NCBI RefSeq assembly: GCF_018257515.1
Contig: NZ_JAERJR010000019.1
Location: forward strand, 1-53,347
Origin: Tatumella sp. JGM118
Lineage (GTDB): Bacteria > Pseudomonadota > Gammaproteobacteria > Enterobacterales > Enterobacteriaceae
Length of the DNA: 53,347 nucleotides
Direction: 5' to 3'
Below, piece after piece: positions 35,212-45,922 of this stretch (positions within the stretch are counted from its first letter, which is position 1; each line of letters begins with the position of its first letter). The notes beneath the pieces were generated by a model. It made no database searches. It was not told where the DNA came from and saw only the letters and a list, made by a program, of their open reading frames with translations. Made by a program: the position numbers and the translations under genes.

Positions 35212-36399
35212 TTATTTAGCCGTGGTAATAAAAGAGGTAATTTTTTCGCCGGCTAAACGCTGTTGCAGTGCTGCAGCGTCGTGACGATTGCTGTAACCGC
35301 CCAGCTGTACCCGGTAAATATTGCCGTCAACGGCTTCGACATGACCGGCCACGCCAAACTGATGACTCAGCTTCTGTTGCAGTTCTTTTGCCCGTTGCGC
35401 GTTATTGACCGCCGCTACCTGTACCACATAGCCGGAGCTGTGTGCTGTCGCGGCGACCGGGGCCTTTTCTGTCTGACGGGGAGCCGCCGGTGCACTGACG
35501 GTCGCAGCGGCAGGAGCATCATCCTGAGTCTGAGTCTGAGTCTGAGTCTGTGCAGGAGCGGTGCTGGCGGCAGGCGTATCTGACTCCAGTACACCGGCGG
35601 CTAACGGCTGTGGAGCCCCCAGTAATCCGCTGCTCTGCACCGGAGCGCCCAGGTTGTTACTGCCGTTCTGCAAGGTACTGTTAGCGATCGGCATCACATT
35701 CGAACTGCTATTGCCGGAAGTGGCCGGCAGGGCGGTACTGGTCGTATCCGCTGACGCATCGCTCGTCTCCGCCGCCGGGGAGGTCATACCTGCCGGCCCC
35801 CCCAGGTCAGGACGGGCAGGGAGATCATAACTCTGGATAGCGACTTTGGTCCCGACAGTGCCGGGGCCGGACAGGGTTCCGTCAGGAGCCACCGTGATGG
35901 CATCGACCCGCACCTGCGTATTATCAGAGATATTCAGACGGTTAGCTGCTGCGGCAGAGAGATCGATGATACGTCCCGGCACGAACGGGCCACGATCGTT
36001 GATACGAACCACCAGCTGGCGCCCATTGGCCAGATTCGTCACGCGCACATAGCTCGGGATAGGCAGTGTCGGGTGAGCGGCCGTATAGGCATTCGGGTCA
36101 AATTTTTCCCCGGAAGCCGTGGTATTCCCCGCCGATTCCTGACCATAGAAACTGGCCAGACCGACCTGGCTGAACCGTGAGGTATCCGTGACGATGCGGT
36201 AACGTTTACCACTGACTGAATAATCCTGGTTGGCGGAAGGGATCAGGGATTCATATTTGGGCTGAACCCCCGGGATCTCTTTGACCGGACCGTTCCACAC
36301 CGGTTGTGCCGGGGCGGTGTTCTGCTGTGTTTCATCAGTAGAACATCCCGCCAGTATCAGGGATGCCAGTCCAATACCAATCAGCCACTCCTTACGCAT
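35212..36399 (-). CDS. rlpA: RlpA, septal-ring lytic transglycosylase-like lipoprotein
   Basis: A 395-residue outer-membrane lipoprotein (lipobox LAGC, acylated Cys19). The double-psi beta-barrel domain shows GLASFYGQESAGNTTASGE and VVRINDRGPFVPGRIIDLS, including the aspartate and histidine region needed in active homologues. A long low-complexity linker (about 215-310, rich in Ala, Thr, Gln and Ser) leads to a C-terminal SPOR domain (YVVQVAAVNNAQRAKEL ...), which binds denuded glycan at the septum. The linker includes a DNA-level hexamer repeat (35524-35547). It is 33 residues longer than E. coli RlpA. Confidence 0.94.
   Translation of the reverse strand: MRKEWLIGIGLASLILAGCSTDETQQNTAPAQPVWNGPVKEIPGVQPKYESLIPSANQDYSVSGKRYRIVTDTSRFSQVGLASFYGQESAGNTTASGEKFDPNAYTAAHPTLPIPSYVRVTNLANGRQLVVRINDRGPFVPGRIIDLSAAAANRLNISDNTQVRVDAITVAPDGTLSGPGTVGTKVAIQSYDLPARPDLGGPAGMTSPAAETSDASADTTSTALPATSGNSSSNVMPIANSTLQNGSNNLGAPVQSSGLLGAPQPLAAGVLESDTPAASTAPAQTQTQTQTQDDAPAAATVSAPAAPRQTEKAPVAATAHSSGYVVQVAAVNNAQRAKELQQKLSHQFGVAGHVEAVDGNIYRVQLGGYSNRHDAAALQQRLAGEKITSFITTAK
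35524..35547 (+). repeat. Hexamer repeat inside rlpA linker
   Basis: Four perfect CTGAGT units, which on the minus strand encode alternating Gln and Thr in the RlpA linker. Slippage would change linker length without a frameshift. Confidence 0.85.
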
Positions 36400-36409
36400 G
36401 TATTGCCCC

Positions 36410-37528
36410 TTAAACGCTTTTTGATAACATTTTTCGATGAGTATGGATCGACATCACGATGCCAAATCCGGCCATTAAGACGATCAGCGCTGAGCCGCCA
36501 TAACTGATTAACGGCAGCGGGACCCCAACCACCGGTAAAATACCACTGACCATACCGATATTTACGAAGACGTAAACAAATAAAATCAGCATGATGCCGC
36601 CGGCAAGCACCCGGCCAAAGGTGGTCTGTGCTTTTGCGGCAATCACCAGGCCACGCATAATTAATAGCAAATAGAGTGCCAGTAGCGCCAGTACCCCGAT
36701 AAGGCCCAGCTCTTCAGCCAGCACCGCAAAAATAAAGTCGGTCTGACGTTCCGGTAAAAACTCCAGCTGTGATTGAGTGCCATGCAGCCAGCCTTTACCG
36801 TGTAAGCCTCCGGACCCGATAGCTATCTTAGACTGAATAATATGGTAGCCGGCACCCAGCGGGTCCTTTTCCGGGTTCAGCAGCATGATGACGCGATCCC
36901 GCTGATAATCGTGCATCAGAAAGAACCAGAGAATAGGAATAAAGGCCGCGACCAGTACGGCGGCTACCGCAATCAGTTTCCAGCTCATTCCGGAAAGGAA
37001 CAACACAAACAACCCGGACGTTGCAATCAGAATGGCGGTTCCCAGGTCCGGCTGTGCGGCCACCAGCAAGGTGGGCAGAAAGATCAGGATCAATGCGATA
37101 GCGGTATTTTTCAGCGTCGGCGGGCACACATCGCGGTTGATAAAGCGCGCCACCATTAATGGCACGGCAATCTTGGCGATCTCCGAGGGCTGAAAACGGA
37201 CAAAACCTAAATCCAGCCAGCGCTGTGCTCCTTTACTGACATGTCCGAAGGCATCGACGGCAACCAGCAGGGTGACACTCAGAATATACAGATAGGGGGC
37301 CCAGCTTTCATAGACTCTGGGTGGAACCTGGGCCAGCACCATCATCAGCGTAATACCCATCGCTATCTGACCAATCTTACGTTCCATCATGCCAGGATCC
37401 TGACCGCTGGCACTCCAGATAACAAACCCGCTGTAGGTTAGCAGGGCCAAAATGATCAACACAAAAATAGGATCGATATGGATTTTGGTCCAGAAGGATC
37501 GCTTTTGCGGACTATTACTCAGGGGCAT
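36410..37528 (-). CDS. mrdB: MrdB (RodA), SEDS glycosyltransferase
   Basis: A 372-residue polytopic membrane protein with about ten helices. It polymerises glycan strands for rod-shaped elongation with PBP2. Family blocks are present: [30 protein letters not shown] (with the functional aspartate), [37 protein letters not shown] and the C-terminal [16 protein letters not shown]. It starts 2 nt after mrdA and ends 10 nt before rlpA. Confidence 0.97.
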   Translation of the reverse strand: MPLSNSPQKRSFWTKIHIDPIFVLIILALLTYSGFVIWSASGQDPGMMERKIGQIAMGITLMMVLAQVPPRVYESWAPYLYILSVTLLVAVDAFGHVSKGAQRWLDLGFVRFQPSEIAKIAVPLMVARFINRDVCPPTLKNTAIALILIFLPTLLVAAQPDLGTAILIATSGLFVLFLSGMSWKLIAVAAVLVAAFIPILWFFLMHDYQRDRVIMLLNPEKDPLGAGYHIIQSKIAIGSGGLHGKGWLHGTQSQLEFLPERQTDFIFAVLAEELGLIGVLALLALYLLLIMRGLVIAAKAQTTFGRVLAGGIMLILFVYVFVNIGMVSGILPVVGVPLPLISYGGSALIVLMAGFGIVMSIHTHRKMLSKSV

Positions 37529-37530
37529 AT

Positions 37531-39435
37531 TTACTCACCTTCATAGCCTGGAGGAAGCGGGGCGGCACCCGGCAGAGAGGTATTATTATCTCCCAGCATA
37601 ATGTGGTCGAGGATCTGCCGCATTATGGTACCGACTGCCGCACCTGCACCGCCATTTTCTAAAATCATAGTGACAGCCACCCGCGGATTATCATAAGGGG
37701 CGAAGGCTGTCATCAGTTTATGGTCCCTCAGTCGCTCGGCGATCCGATGGGCGTTATAGGTCTCGTTCTCTTTCAGGCCATAGACCTGAGCCGTACCCGA
37801 TTTTGCAGCGATCTTGTAAGGTGCACTGTCAAAGCTTTTCCTGGCTGTACCGTTAGGGCGATTAGCCACACCGTACATACCGTCTTTCGCAATTTCCCAA
37901 TAGCCGGAATGAACATTACCTACCGTGCCTGCGGGGGGCGGCTGATAAAGCACCGTCTCACTGCCATGGCTTTCGGCCATCAGAAAATGCGGTACTTTCA
38001 CCACGCCATCATTAATCAGGGTCATTAACGCTTTATTCATTTGCAGCGGCGTGGCGGTCCAGTAGCCCTGCCCGATGCCGACCGGGATGGTATCTCCCTG
38101 GTACCAGGGCTTCTTGAAGCGCCGCATTTTCCAGTCACGGGTGGGCATATTGCCGGCGCTTTCCTGCGGTAAATCTACCCCGGTCCGGGAACCGTAGCCA
38201 AATTTCTCCATCCACTCTGATAACCGGTCAATGCCCATATCATAAGCGACCTGATAGAAAAAAGTATCTGCAGATTCTTCAAGAGATTTCGTGACATTCA
38301 GCCGTCCGTGTCCCCATTTCTTCCAGTCACGGTAGCGTTTCTCTGACCCCGGCAACTGCCACCAGCCAGGATCGACTAACGAAGTGTTACGATTAATCAC
38401 ACCTTCAGTTAAAGCCGAAACTGCAACATACGGTTTGACGGTGGAGGCCGGAGGGTAAGCTGCCTGAATCGCCCGGTTATACAGCGGGCGGTCAGGGTCG
38501 GTCAGCAGCACTTTATAATCAGCCGAAGAGATACCGTTAACAAACAGGTTAGCATCGTAGCCCGGGGTCGAGACCATGGCCAGAATATCGCCGTTACGCG
38601 GGTCGGTGACCACCACCGCGGCCCGGCTTCCCTGCAACAGAGATTCAATATATTGCTGCAGTTTCAGGTCGATAGTCAGGTAAATGTCGTGGCCGGCCTG
38701 GGGGGAGACCTGCTGTAACTGACGGATCACCCGCCCGCGGTTGTTAACCTCGACTTCTTCATAACCGGTTTTACCGTGCAGGATATCCTCGTAATAACTC
38801 TCAATACCCAGTTTGCCGATGTCGTGGGTCGCGGCGTAGTTACCGGTTTTCCCTTCACTTTCCAGCCGGCTGACATCGCGATCATTGATTTTTGACACAT
38901 AACCCACCACATGGGTCATCGAAGGGCCATACGGATAGAACCGGCGCTGATAGCCTTTAATTTCTACCCCGGGATAGCGATACTGGTTAACTGAAAAGCG
39001 GGCAATCTGTAATTCATTGAGGTTTGTTTTCAACGGGATAGACGTAAAACGATGCGCCCGTTTACGTTCTTTACGAAACGCATCCAGGTCATCGCTGGTC
39101 AGGTCCAGCACCGGCTGCAGTTCTGCCAGCGTCTGCGACAGATTGGGCACTTTCTCCGGCACCAGTTCGGCCTGATAGATGGTACGGTTCACCGCCAGGG
39201 GAATGTTATTCCGGTCATAAATCATTCCCCGGCTGGGCGCGACCGGCACAAGTTTGATGCGATTCTGGTTCGATCGGGTGCTGTAATCATCAAACCGGAA
39301 GATTTGCAGATTGCAGAGGTTAAATACCAGAATACCGCTGACTAAAAAAATAGAGGTAAAAGCAATCAGTGCCCGTCGGACGAACAATTTTTGCTCAGCA
39401 CTGTAATCCCGGAATGCGCTACTGGTAAGTTTCAT
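37531..39435 (-). CDS. mrdA: MrdA (PBP2), elongation transpeptidase
   Basis: A 634-residue inner-membrane class B penicillin-binding protein that crosslinks new peptidoglycan for elongation. It has one N-terminal anchor (about 22-45), the pedestal domain ([13 protein letters not shown]) and the transpeptidase domain with STVK (nucleophile serine, about 331), SAD (S-x-N position, as in PBP2 proteins) and KSGTAQV. Length matches E. coli (633). It is followed by mrdB and preceded by rlmH with a 34-nt gap. Confidence 0.97.
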   Translation of the reverse strand: MKLTSSAFRDYSAEQKLFVRRALIAFTSIFLVSGILVFNLCNLQIFRFDDYSTRSNQNRIKLVPVAPSRGMIYDRNNIPLAVNRTIYQAELVPEKVPNLSQTLAELQPVLDLTSDDLDAFRKERKRAHRFTSIPLKTNLNELQIARFSVNQYRYPGVEIKGYQRRFYPYGPSMTHVVGYVSKINDRDVSRLESEGKTGNYAATHDIGKLGIESYYEDILHGKTGYEEVEVNNRGRVIRQLQQVSPQAGHDIYLTIDLKLQQYIESLLQGSRAAVVVTDPRNGDILAMVSTPGYDANLFVNGISSADYKVLLTDPDRPLYNRAIQAAYPPASTVKPYVAVSALTEGVINRNTSLVDPGWWQLPGSEKRYRDWKKWGHGRLNVTKSLEESADTFFYQVAYDMGIDRLSEWMEKFGYGSRTGVDLPQESAGNMPTRDWKMRRFKKPWYQGDTIPVGIGQGYWTATPLQMNKALMTLINDGVVKVPHFLMAESHGSETVLYQPPPAGTVGNVHSGYWEIAKDGMYGVANRPNGTARKSFDSAPYKIAAKSGTAQVYGLKENETYNAHRIAERLRDHKLMTAFAPYDNPRVAVTMILENGGAGAAVGTIMRQILDHIMLGDNNTSLPGAAPLPPGYEGE

Positions 39436-39469
39436 CCGCTATCTGTCAGCCTGCAAAAGACCTTATCGG

Positions 39470-39940
39470 CTATTCGCGATGATAAGGATGATTGGTAGTT
39501 ATGCTCCATGCCCGGTAAAGGCTTTCCGCCACCAGAACACGAACCAGCGGATGAGGCAGCGTAAGGGCGGATAAAGACCAGCTCTGTTCCGCCGCGGCCT
39601 TACAGGCCGGCGCCAGGCCTTCAGGCCCGCCGATTAACAGACTGACGTCACGACCATCCTGCTTCCAGCGTTCAAGCTGGTTTGCCAGCTGGGGGGTCTC
39701 CCAGGGTTGGCCGGGGATATCCAGGGTGACAATACGGTTACCTTTACCTGCTGCAGCCAGCATGGCCTCGCCTTCTTTTTCAAGAATACGTTTGATATCC
39801 GCATTTTTGCCACGTTTACCGGCCGGAACCTCCACCAGTTCAAACGGCATATCCCGCGGGAAGCGGCGCAGATAATCCATAAACCCGGTCTGGACCCAGT
39901 CCGGCATTTTTGTGCCGACGGCAACAAGTTGCAGTTTCAC
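39470..39940 (-). CDS. rlmH: RlmH, 23S rRNA pseudouridine-1915 N3-methyltransferase
   Basis: A 156-residue SPOUT methyltransferase, the size of E. coli RlmH (155). The trefoil-knot SAM site is formed by LLIGGPEGL and the [23 protein letters not shown] block near the C-terminus. It modifies 70S ribosomes at helix 69. It begins with GTG 3 nt after the rsfS stop, which shows tight coupling. Confidence 0.96.
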   Translation of the reverse strand: MKLQLVAVGTKMPDWVQTGFMDYLRRFPRDMPFELVEVPAGKRGKNADIKRILEKEGEAMLAAAGKGNRIVTLDIPGQPWETPQLANQLERWKQDGRDVSLLIGGPEGLAPACKAAAEQSWSLSALTLPHPLVRVLVAESLYRAWSITTNHPYHRE

Positions 39941-39943
39941 CGG

Positions 39944-40261
39944 TCAGCCCCAGAGTTTTTCCAGCTCATATAATTCACGCGCTTCTTCCTGCATGACATG
40001 AACAATGACTTCACCCAGGTCAACCACAACCCACTCGCCGGCATCTTTGCCGTCAGTACCGAGAGGGAGCATACCTGCTGCACGGGATTCCTGCACCAGG
40101 TGATCGGCGATCGAGATCACATGGCGGTTAGAGGTGCCGGTACAGATGACCATGCAATCCGTGATGCTGGATTTGCCACGGACGTCGATAGCAATAATAT
40201 TTTGTGCTTTCAGGTCATCGACTTTGTCGATAACAAAGGATTGGAGTGTCTGGCCTTGCAA
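39944..40261 (-). CDS. rsfS: RsfS, ribosomal silencing factor
   Basis: A 105-residue protein that binds uL14 on the large subunit and blocks subunit joining in poor growth conditions. Family blocks are [16 protein letters not shown], and [12 protein letters not shown] followed by REYELEKLW-like residues. I choose the TTG at 40261 (next residues [12 protein letters not shown]), since this gives exactly the E. coli length, with GGGGA 7 nt upstream. An in-frame TTG 30 nt earlier would give 115 residues. In E. coli cobC lies between nadD and this gene; here it is absent. Confidence 0.95.
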   Translation of the reverse strand: MQGQTLQSFVIDKVDDLKAQNIIAIDVRGKSSITDCMVICTGTSNRHVISIADHLVQESRAAGMLPLGTDGKDAGEWVVVDLGEVIVHVMQEEARELYELEKLWG

Positions 40262-40354
40262 AAGGTTCCCCTTCAGATTTGCTTGAAACAACGATCAGGC
40301 TGCCGCTGAGAGCGATAGCCAAAATTTTGAGCGGCGAAGTATATCATGCTGTTG

Positions 40355-40999
40355 TCAGTCGCGATATAAGCCTGACCGGGTGATGTAATCGATCACCGAT
40401 GGCGGGAGCAGCCCTTCGCAGGAAAGATTCTGCTGCAGCCGGTGGCGGATAGCCGTCGCAGAAACCGGGCTGAGGGGCGTTTCTGCCTGAAAGATGAGTC
40501 CGCTGGCTTGCTGATGCAATTGCCGGCTTTCCCGCGCGGTATGGGTTTCTATCCAGCGGAGCAGTTCTGCCGATGCCGGTTGTTCGGGATACCCCGGGCG
40601 GCGACAGACCAGCAGATGAGACAGAGACAGCAGTTCTTCCCAGCGATACCACTTATTCAGTGACAGCAGGGAATCCTGGCCGATGATAAATGCCAGCGGT
40701 TGATCCGGGCCCCGCTCCGCCCGCAGAGACTCCAGCGTAGTGACTGTCCAGGAGGGGGCATCGCGATGCAGCTCCCGATCATCAATATCAAACAGCGGAG
40801 CGCCGGCGATAGCACAGCGCAACATCTCCAGCCGTTGCCGGGGGGAAGCCACCGGCTGCGGCCGGTGAGGGGGCACATTGTTCGGGAGCAACGTCACTTT
40901 CTGTAGTCCCGTCAGGGCGGCCAGTGCCTCCACGGTACGCAGGTGACCATAATGGACTGGGTCAAAGGTGCCGCCGAAAATGGCCTGTAACTCAGACAT
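40355..40999 (-). CDS. nadD: NadD, nicotinate-mononucleotide adenylyltransferase
   Basis: A 214-residue cytosolic enzyme that adenylates nicotinate mononucleotide in NAD synthesis. The nucleotidyltransferase motifs are seen: FGGTFDPVHYGHLR (about 8-21) and a C-terminal SATAIRHRLQ (ISST-like site). It overlaps holA by 8 nt, so the two are translationally linked. Confidence 0.96.
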   Translation of the reverse strand: MSELQAIFGGTFDPVHYGHLRTVEALAALTGLQKVTLLPNNVPPHRPQPVASPRQRLEMLRCAIAGAPLFDIDDRELHRDAPSWTVTTLESLRAERGPDQPLAFIIGQDSLLSLNKWYRWEELLSLSHLLVCRRPGYPEQPASAELLRWIETHTARESRQLHQQASGLIFQAETPLSPVSATAIRHRLQQNLSCEGLLPPSVIDYITRSGLYRD

Positions 41000-42023
41000 T
41001 ATTCAGCCCTGCCGGAAAGTGTTCCAGCGTCAGTTGCAGACTGAACGATGACAGCATCGGCCAGATGTCGGTGCCGTACTCTTTTTTCACGCTCAGCTCA
41101 ATCTCCGCCAGCTGATGTATCGCCTGCCGGAGGCGCTGCGCATTAAGCCGCTGCAGCGCCGCGGTGAATAGCGGTCGCCGGTTCTGCCACACCCGTAATT
41201 TATCCATTAACTGACGCACGGACTGTGGATCCCGGCATCGCTGTAACCGCAGCAACGTCATCAGTTCACGCTGTACGGTACGCAATAAAATGACCGGTTC
41301 GGCGGCTTCTTTATTAAGCTGCTGCAGAATATGTATTGCCCGTTTGCTTTTACCGGCCAGCAAGGCATCGACCCAGTGATAAGGCGTAAAGTGTGCCGCA
41401 TCATTGACGGCCTGTTCGACCCGGGGGAGGGTGAGCGTGCCTTCCGGCCATAGCAGCGACAAACGCTCCAGGGCCTGAGACAGAGCCAGTAAATTCCCTT
41501 CATAGCAGTAACATAATAACTGTACCGCCTGAGGGTCGATGGCAATACGCAGGGTTTTACAACGCTGAGTAACCCAGCGCGGCAGTTGTTCATGTTCCGG
41601 CGTGATGCAGGGAACCATGACGCCTTTGCCCGATAACGCCTTAAACCACTGACTGTTTTCCTGCGCTTTGGTGAGCTTCCCTGAGTGAACGATCAGCAAC
41701 AGATCCTCATGTAACAGGGTCGCAAGCTCGGTCAGGCGGGCCGCTATCGGTGCGGCAGGGCCATTTTCCGGCATCTGTAAGGTCAGGGTCTGGCGTTGGG
41801 TAAACAGGCTCAGCGACTGGCAGGCAGTGAATAAGGCGTCCCAGTCGGTATGGTTGTCGACAGTGACACTCAGATGTTCCAGAAACTGCTGCTGTCTGGC
41901 CACCGCAATAATCGCCGTGTGGCTTTCCTGACGCAGCAGCGGATCATTGCCGGATAAAAAGTAACTGCCGCGCAGCCCTTCGGTGAGCTGTGCGGCAAGT
42001 TGTTCAGGGTATATCCGTATCAT
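40992..42023 (-). CDS. holA: HolA, DNA polymerase III delta subunit
   Basis: A 343-residue clamp-loader subunit that opens the beta clamp. It matches E. coli HolA in length (343) and in the start MIRIYPEQLAAQL. LSGNDPLLRQES and the beta-interacting segment SLSLFTQRQTLTL (about 70-82) are recognisable. It overlaps lptE by 4 nt (ATGA) and nadD by 8 nt. Confidence 0.95.
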   Translation of the reverse strand: MIRIYPEQLAAQLTEGLRGSYFLSGNDPLLRQESHTAIIAVARQQQFLEHLSVTVDNHTDWDALFTACQSLSLFTQRQTLTLQMPENGPAAPIAARLTELATLLHEDLLLIVHSGKLTKAQENSQWFKALSGKGVMVPCITPEHEQLPRWVTQRCKTLRIAIDPQAVQLLCYCYEGNLLALSQALERLSLLWPEGTLTLPRVEQAVNDAAHFTPYHWVDALLAGKSKRAIHILQQLNKEAAEPVILLRTVQRELMTLLRLQRCRDPQSVRQLMDKLRVWQNRRPLFTAALQRLNAQRLRQAIHQLAEIELSVKKEYGTDIWPMLSSFSLQLTLEHFPAGLNNV

Positions 42024-42619
42024 TCGTGACTTGTCGATAAACCTGCGGTGTCACTTTGCAGCCCGGAGCCGGTGGTGATGGTTTCCGGGGCCGGTAACGT
42101 TTCACCACTGTTTAACTGAGCTGCATGAACCGCCAGTAACTGGCGAACGAGTTGCTCTGAGGCACGGATCCGCATTTCCTGGTAAATCATGCTCTGTTCC
42201 GAGTCTTTAGCCAGCGGAACGCCTGAGTTATCAAAGAAGGTCCGGTATACCGTGGTGCTCAGCGGATAAATCCCTTTTCCGGGGATCAGGATCTGTGCGG
42301 TGACGATGAGGTGCAACTGATATTCAGCCGCCGTCCCGTCAGGGAATATCGACGCAGTATCACGACCAGAACGTTCATTTCCCAGACGAAGCGTCGGAAC
42401 CGTATTACGTTGGTCGGCATTATCCTCAACCAGTGAGATATTATTTAACCGCAATTGCTGGCGTACAGTCCGGGCCAGCGGGCCGTAGGGGTCATCGCTG
42501 GTTAAGATCATGGTACGCATCTCTTTCGGGATCTGAGTCGTCCCGCGCAGATGAAAACCACAACCTGCCGTGGCCAGAACGGCCACGGCAACTATCAGGG
42601 TTGAAAAAATGTGTCGCAC
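42020..42619 (-). CDS. lptE: LptE, LPS-assembly lipoprotein
   Basis: A 199-residue outer-membrane lipoprotein that plugs LptD and helps deliver lipopolysaccharide to the surface. The signal ends TAGCGFHLRG with acylated Cys20, and this 'CGFHLRG' start is diagnostic. The start is GTG with a near-perfect AGGAGGTAAT site. The C-terminal tail (about 170-199) is Thr/Ser/Gly-rich. It lies 14 nt after leuS and overlaps holA. Confidence 0.95.
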   Translation of the reverse strand: MRHIFSTLIVAVAVLATAGCGFHLRGTTQIPKEMRTMILTSDDPYGPLARTVRQQLRLNNISLVEDNADQRNTVPTLRLGNERSGRDTASIFPDGTAAEYQLHLIVTAQILIPGKGIYPLSTTVYRTFFDNSGVPLAKDSEQSMIYQEMRIRASEQLVRQLLAVHAAQLNSGETLPAPETITTGSGLQSDTAGLSTSHE

Positions 42620-42633
42620 ATTACCTCCTGAAC

Positions 42634-45216
42634 TTAACCTACAACCAGGTTAAGCAGCTTGCCCGGAACGTAAATCACTTTGCGTACAGTGACACCTTCC
42701 AGATATTTTGCTACCAGGTGTTCCTGAGCAGCCAGGGTCCGGACTTGTTCCTGCGTGGCGTCCGCAGGGACGGTGATTTTGCCGCGCACTTTGCCGTTAA
42801 CCTGTACCACAACCAGCACAGATTCTTCGACCATAGCACGCTCATCGGCCACCGGCCATTCGGCTTCGTCCACCGATCCGCTGTGTCCCAGCGCCTGCCA
42901 CAGTTCAAAACAGGCATGCGGGGTAAACGGATACAGTAAGCGGACCACGGCGTCTAAGGCTTCCTGCATCAGCGCACGATCTTCAGCACTTTCCTGCGGC
43001 GCTTTCAGCAACTTGTTCATCAGTTCCATGATAGCCGCGATCGCGGTATTGAAGGTCTGGCGGCGACCGATATCATCAGACACTTTCGCGATGGTTTTAT
43101 GCACATCACGGCGCAGCGCCTTCTGAGGATCATTCAGCGCACCGGCATTCAGTGCGGCAGTCGGCCCTTTGCTGCTGTGGTCGTAAACCAGTTTCCAGAC
43201 ACGTTTCAGGAAGCGGTTAGCCCCTTCAACGCCGGACTCCTGCCATTCCAGCGTCATTTCGGCCGGAGAGGCAAACATCATAAACAGACGGACGGTATCC
43301 GCACCATAACGTTCAACCATCAGCTGCGGGTCAATACCGTTATTTTTGGACTTAGACATCTTGCTCATCCCGGCATAGATAACCTCACGGCCATCTTTGT
43401 CGGTCGCTTTAACAATGCGTCCTTTCTCATCACGCTCAACAGAAACATCCACAGGAGAAACCCAGTTACGTTCGCCGTTCACGCCGGTGTAATAGAACGC
43501 ATCGGCCAGTACCATTCCCTGACACAGCAGACGTTTTGCCGGTTCGTCGGAATTGACCAGCCCGGCATCGCGCAACAGCTTGTGGAAGAAGCGGAAGTAC
43601 ATCAGGTGCATAATGGCGTGTTCGATACCGCCCACATACTGATCGACCGGCAACCAATAGTTCGCCGCCGCCGGATCCAGCATACCTTTATCGTAGTCCG
43701 CACAGGTATAACGTGCGTAGTACCAGGAGGACTCCATAAAGGTGTCAAAGGTATCTGTTTCACGCAGCGCAGGCTGGCCGTTAACCGTGGTTTTCGCCCA
43801 CTCAGGATCCGCTTTCAGCGGGCTGGTGATGCCGTTCATTTCCACATCTTCAGGCAGGATCACCGGTAACTGGTCTTCCGGCGTCGGGATAACGCTGCCG
43901 TCTTCCAGAGTCACCATCGGGATCGGCGCACCCCAGTAACGCTGACGGGAGACGCCCCAGTCACGCAGACGATAATTAACTTTACGCTCACCGACGCCTT
44001 TTTCGGTCAGTGCATCCGCAATGGCATTAAAGCCGTCCTGATGTGATAAGCCATCGAATGCGCCGGAATTGAACAGGGTGCCTTTCACCGTCATCGCATT
44101 TTCGCTGACATCCGGTGCGGTTCCGTCATCGTTCAGGATCACCGCTTTTACCGGTAACTGATATTTCTGAGCGAATTCGTGGTCACGCTGGTCATGAGCA
44201 GGTACGGCCATCACCGCACCGGTGCCGTATTCCATCAGGACAAAGTTAGCGACCCAGACCGGTAACTGTTCACCGGTCAGCGGATGGATCACAAAACGGC
44301 CGGTGGGCTGGCCTTTTTTCTCCATGGTTGCCATATCCGCTTCAGCCACTTTGGTGTTACGGCACTCCTCGATAAAGGCCTGCAGTGACGGGTTACCGGC
44401 CGCAGCTTCCTGTGCCAGTGGGTGTCCGGCTGCGACAGCCACATAGGTGGCCCCCATAAAGGTATCAGGGCGGGTCGTGTAGACGGTCAGCGTGTCATCG
44501 CTGTCTGCGACATTAAAGGTGATTTCCACCCCTTCAGAACGCCCGATCCAGTTACGCTGCATGGTCTTAACCTGTTCAGGCCAGCCTTCCAGGGTATCCA
44601 GATCATTGAGCAGTTCTTCGGCATAGTCGGTGATTTTGATAAACCACTGCGGGATCTCTTTCCGTTCAACTTTGGTATCACAACGCCAGCAACAGCCTTC
44701 GATGACCTGTTCATTCGCCAGCACTGTCTGGTCATTCGGGCACCAGTTCACCGCCGAGGTTTTTTTGTAGACCAGGCCTTTTTCGAACAACTGAGTGAAG
44801 AACCACTGTTCCCAGCGGTAATATTCAGGCTGACAGGTCGCCAGTTCCCGGCTCCAGTCATACCCGAAGCCCAGCAGTTTCAGCTGGTTCTTCATGTAAT
44901 CGATATTTTCATAGGTCCATGGCGCGGGCGCGGTATTATTTTTAACCGCTGCTCCTTCTGCCGGCAGACCAAACGCATCCCAGCCAATCGGCTGCAGAAC
45001 GTTTTTACCCTGCAGTCGCTGGTAACGGGCGATCACATCGCCGATGGTATAGTTACGGACATGGCCCATATGCAGGCGACCAGAAGGATAGGGGAGCATT
45101 GAGAGGCAATAGTATTTCTCTTTGCCTTCCTGCTCTGTCACTTTAAAAGTATCCTGATCGTGCCAGTGTTTCTGGACTTTAGATTCTATCTCTTCCGGGC
45201 GATATTGCTCTTGCAT
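42634..45216 (-). CDS. leuS: LeuS, leucyl-tRNA synthetase
   Basis: An 860-residue class I synthetase, exactly the E. coli length from the start [16 protein letters not shown] motif: [24 protein letters not shown]. The editing (CP1) domain has [10 protein letters not shown] and VPAHDQRD, with the conserved aspartate that clears mischarged tRNA. A zinc-type cysteine pair is in EGCCWRCDT. An upstream in-frame ATG at 45252 adds 12 residues without homology. It is the first gene of the leuS-lptE-holA-nadD-rsfS-rlmH-mrdA group. Confidence 0.97.
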   Translation of the reverse strand: MQEQYRPEEIESKVQKHWHDQDTFKVTEQEGKEKYYCLSMLPYPSGRLHMGHVRNYTIGDVIARYQRLQGKNVLQPIGWDAFGLPAEGAAVKNNTAPAPWTYENIDYMKNQLKLLGFGYDWSRELATCQPEYYRWEQWFFTQLFEKGLVYKKTSAVNWCPNDQTVLANEQVIEGCCWRCDTKVERKEIPQWFIKITDYAEELLNDLDTLEGWPEQVKTMQRNWIGRSEGVEITFNVADSDDTLTVYTTRPDTFMGATYVAVAAGHPLAQEAAAGNPSLQAFIEECRNTKVAEADMATMEKKGQPTGRFVIHPLTGEQLPVWVANFVLMEYGTGAVMAVPAHDQRDHEFAQKYQLPVKAVILNDDGTAPDVSENAMTVKGTLFNSGAFDGLSHQDGFNAIADALTEKGVGERKVNYRLRDWGVSRQRYWGAPIPMVTLEDGSVIPTPEDQLPVILPEDVEMNGITSPLKADPEWAKTTVNGQPALRETDTFDTFMESSWYYARYTCADYDKGMLDPAAANYWLPVDQYVGGIEHAIMHLMYFRFFHKLLRDAGLVNSDEPAKRLLCQGMVLADAFYYTGVNGERNWVSPVDVSVERDEKGRIVKATDKDGREVIYAGMSKMSKSKNNGIDPQLMVERYGADTVRLFMMFASPAEMTLEWQESGVEGANRFLKRVWKLVYDHSSKGPTAALNAGALNDPQKALRRDVHKTIAKVSDDIGRRQTFNTAIAAIMELMNKLLKAPQESAEDRALMQEALDAVVRLLYPFTPHACFELWQALGHSGSVDEAEWPVADERAMVEESVLVVVQVNGKVRGKITVPADATQEQVRTLAAQEHLVAKYLEGVTVRKVIYVPGKLLNLVVG

Positions 45217-45280
45217 GGCAGCCTGTGGTCCTTGTTGAATTTCGCGAAGCATACTGCAGTGTTTTTTCTATGATCCGCAT

Positions 45281-45309
45281 AGCATACCCATAAGCCTGGC
45301 GCGCAACAA
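45281..45309 (-). promoter_or_regulatory. Promoter of the leuS operon
   Basis: On the minus strand: TTGTTG (-35), 17-bp spacer, TATGCT (-10), about 65 nt before the LeuS start. The 17-bp spacing is ideal and the -10 keeps four of six consensus bases. Confidence 0.6.
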
Positions 45310-45570
45310 CTCCCGCAACACCCTGTGGCAGGATTTCTGGCGGAAACTCTGTGGTGGCGAATGGATTTTCTCTCTCCGGGCCACGCGGAGGGCACTTCCC
45401 GCAGAGGCTCTTCGTCAGCTAACGCCCCCTGACTCCCGACGGGATGGCCGTTGCCGATGGCGGCAGAGATCTGTCTGATACGGCGCTTCGCAGGTTAAAG
45501 GGGGGAGAAATGTCTGGCGGCCTGAGATCGGGTCGTGTTCACTGAAATCACGGCGGGCAGACAGGACTAA

Positions 45571-45880
45571 CGATCAGGGTCAGTCTGTTATACCTGCACA
45601 GTACCCGCCGTCTGAGACAGAGTAGACGTGTGCTGATCAGACCCGTAAGAGTCGCAAACAGAGGGAGATGTGCCCTGACGGCAGAGGGTATTTTATGCCG
45701 ACAACCCCCGGCAGGGGGGGCCAGCGATCACGGCCTGGCCGTAATACCTGCACAGTACCCGTCGTCTGAGACAGAGTAGACGTGTGCTGATCAGACCCGT
45801 AAGAGTCGCAGACAGAGGGAGATGAGCCCTGACGGCAGAGGGTATTTTATGCCGACAACCTCCGGCAGGGGGGGGCTAAT
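45571..45880 (+). repeat. 154-bp tandem duplication between leuS and lnt
   Basis: The 130 bp from 45591 recur from 45745 with about four mismatches (period 154). Each unit has GTCTGAGACAGAGTAGACG, CTGATCAG, and GGCAGAGGGTATTTTATGCC, so short inverted repeats could fold. No coding frame is convincing. The stretch 45310-45570 shows no gene either. In E. coli this interval holds ybeL and the glutamate transporter genes. Confidence 0.85.
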
Positions 45881-45922
45881 GGTCAGGAGGAAGAGACCGG
45901 AGCCGTCAGGCCCCGGTCACGC

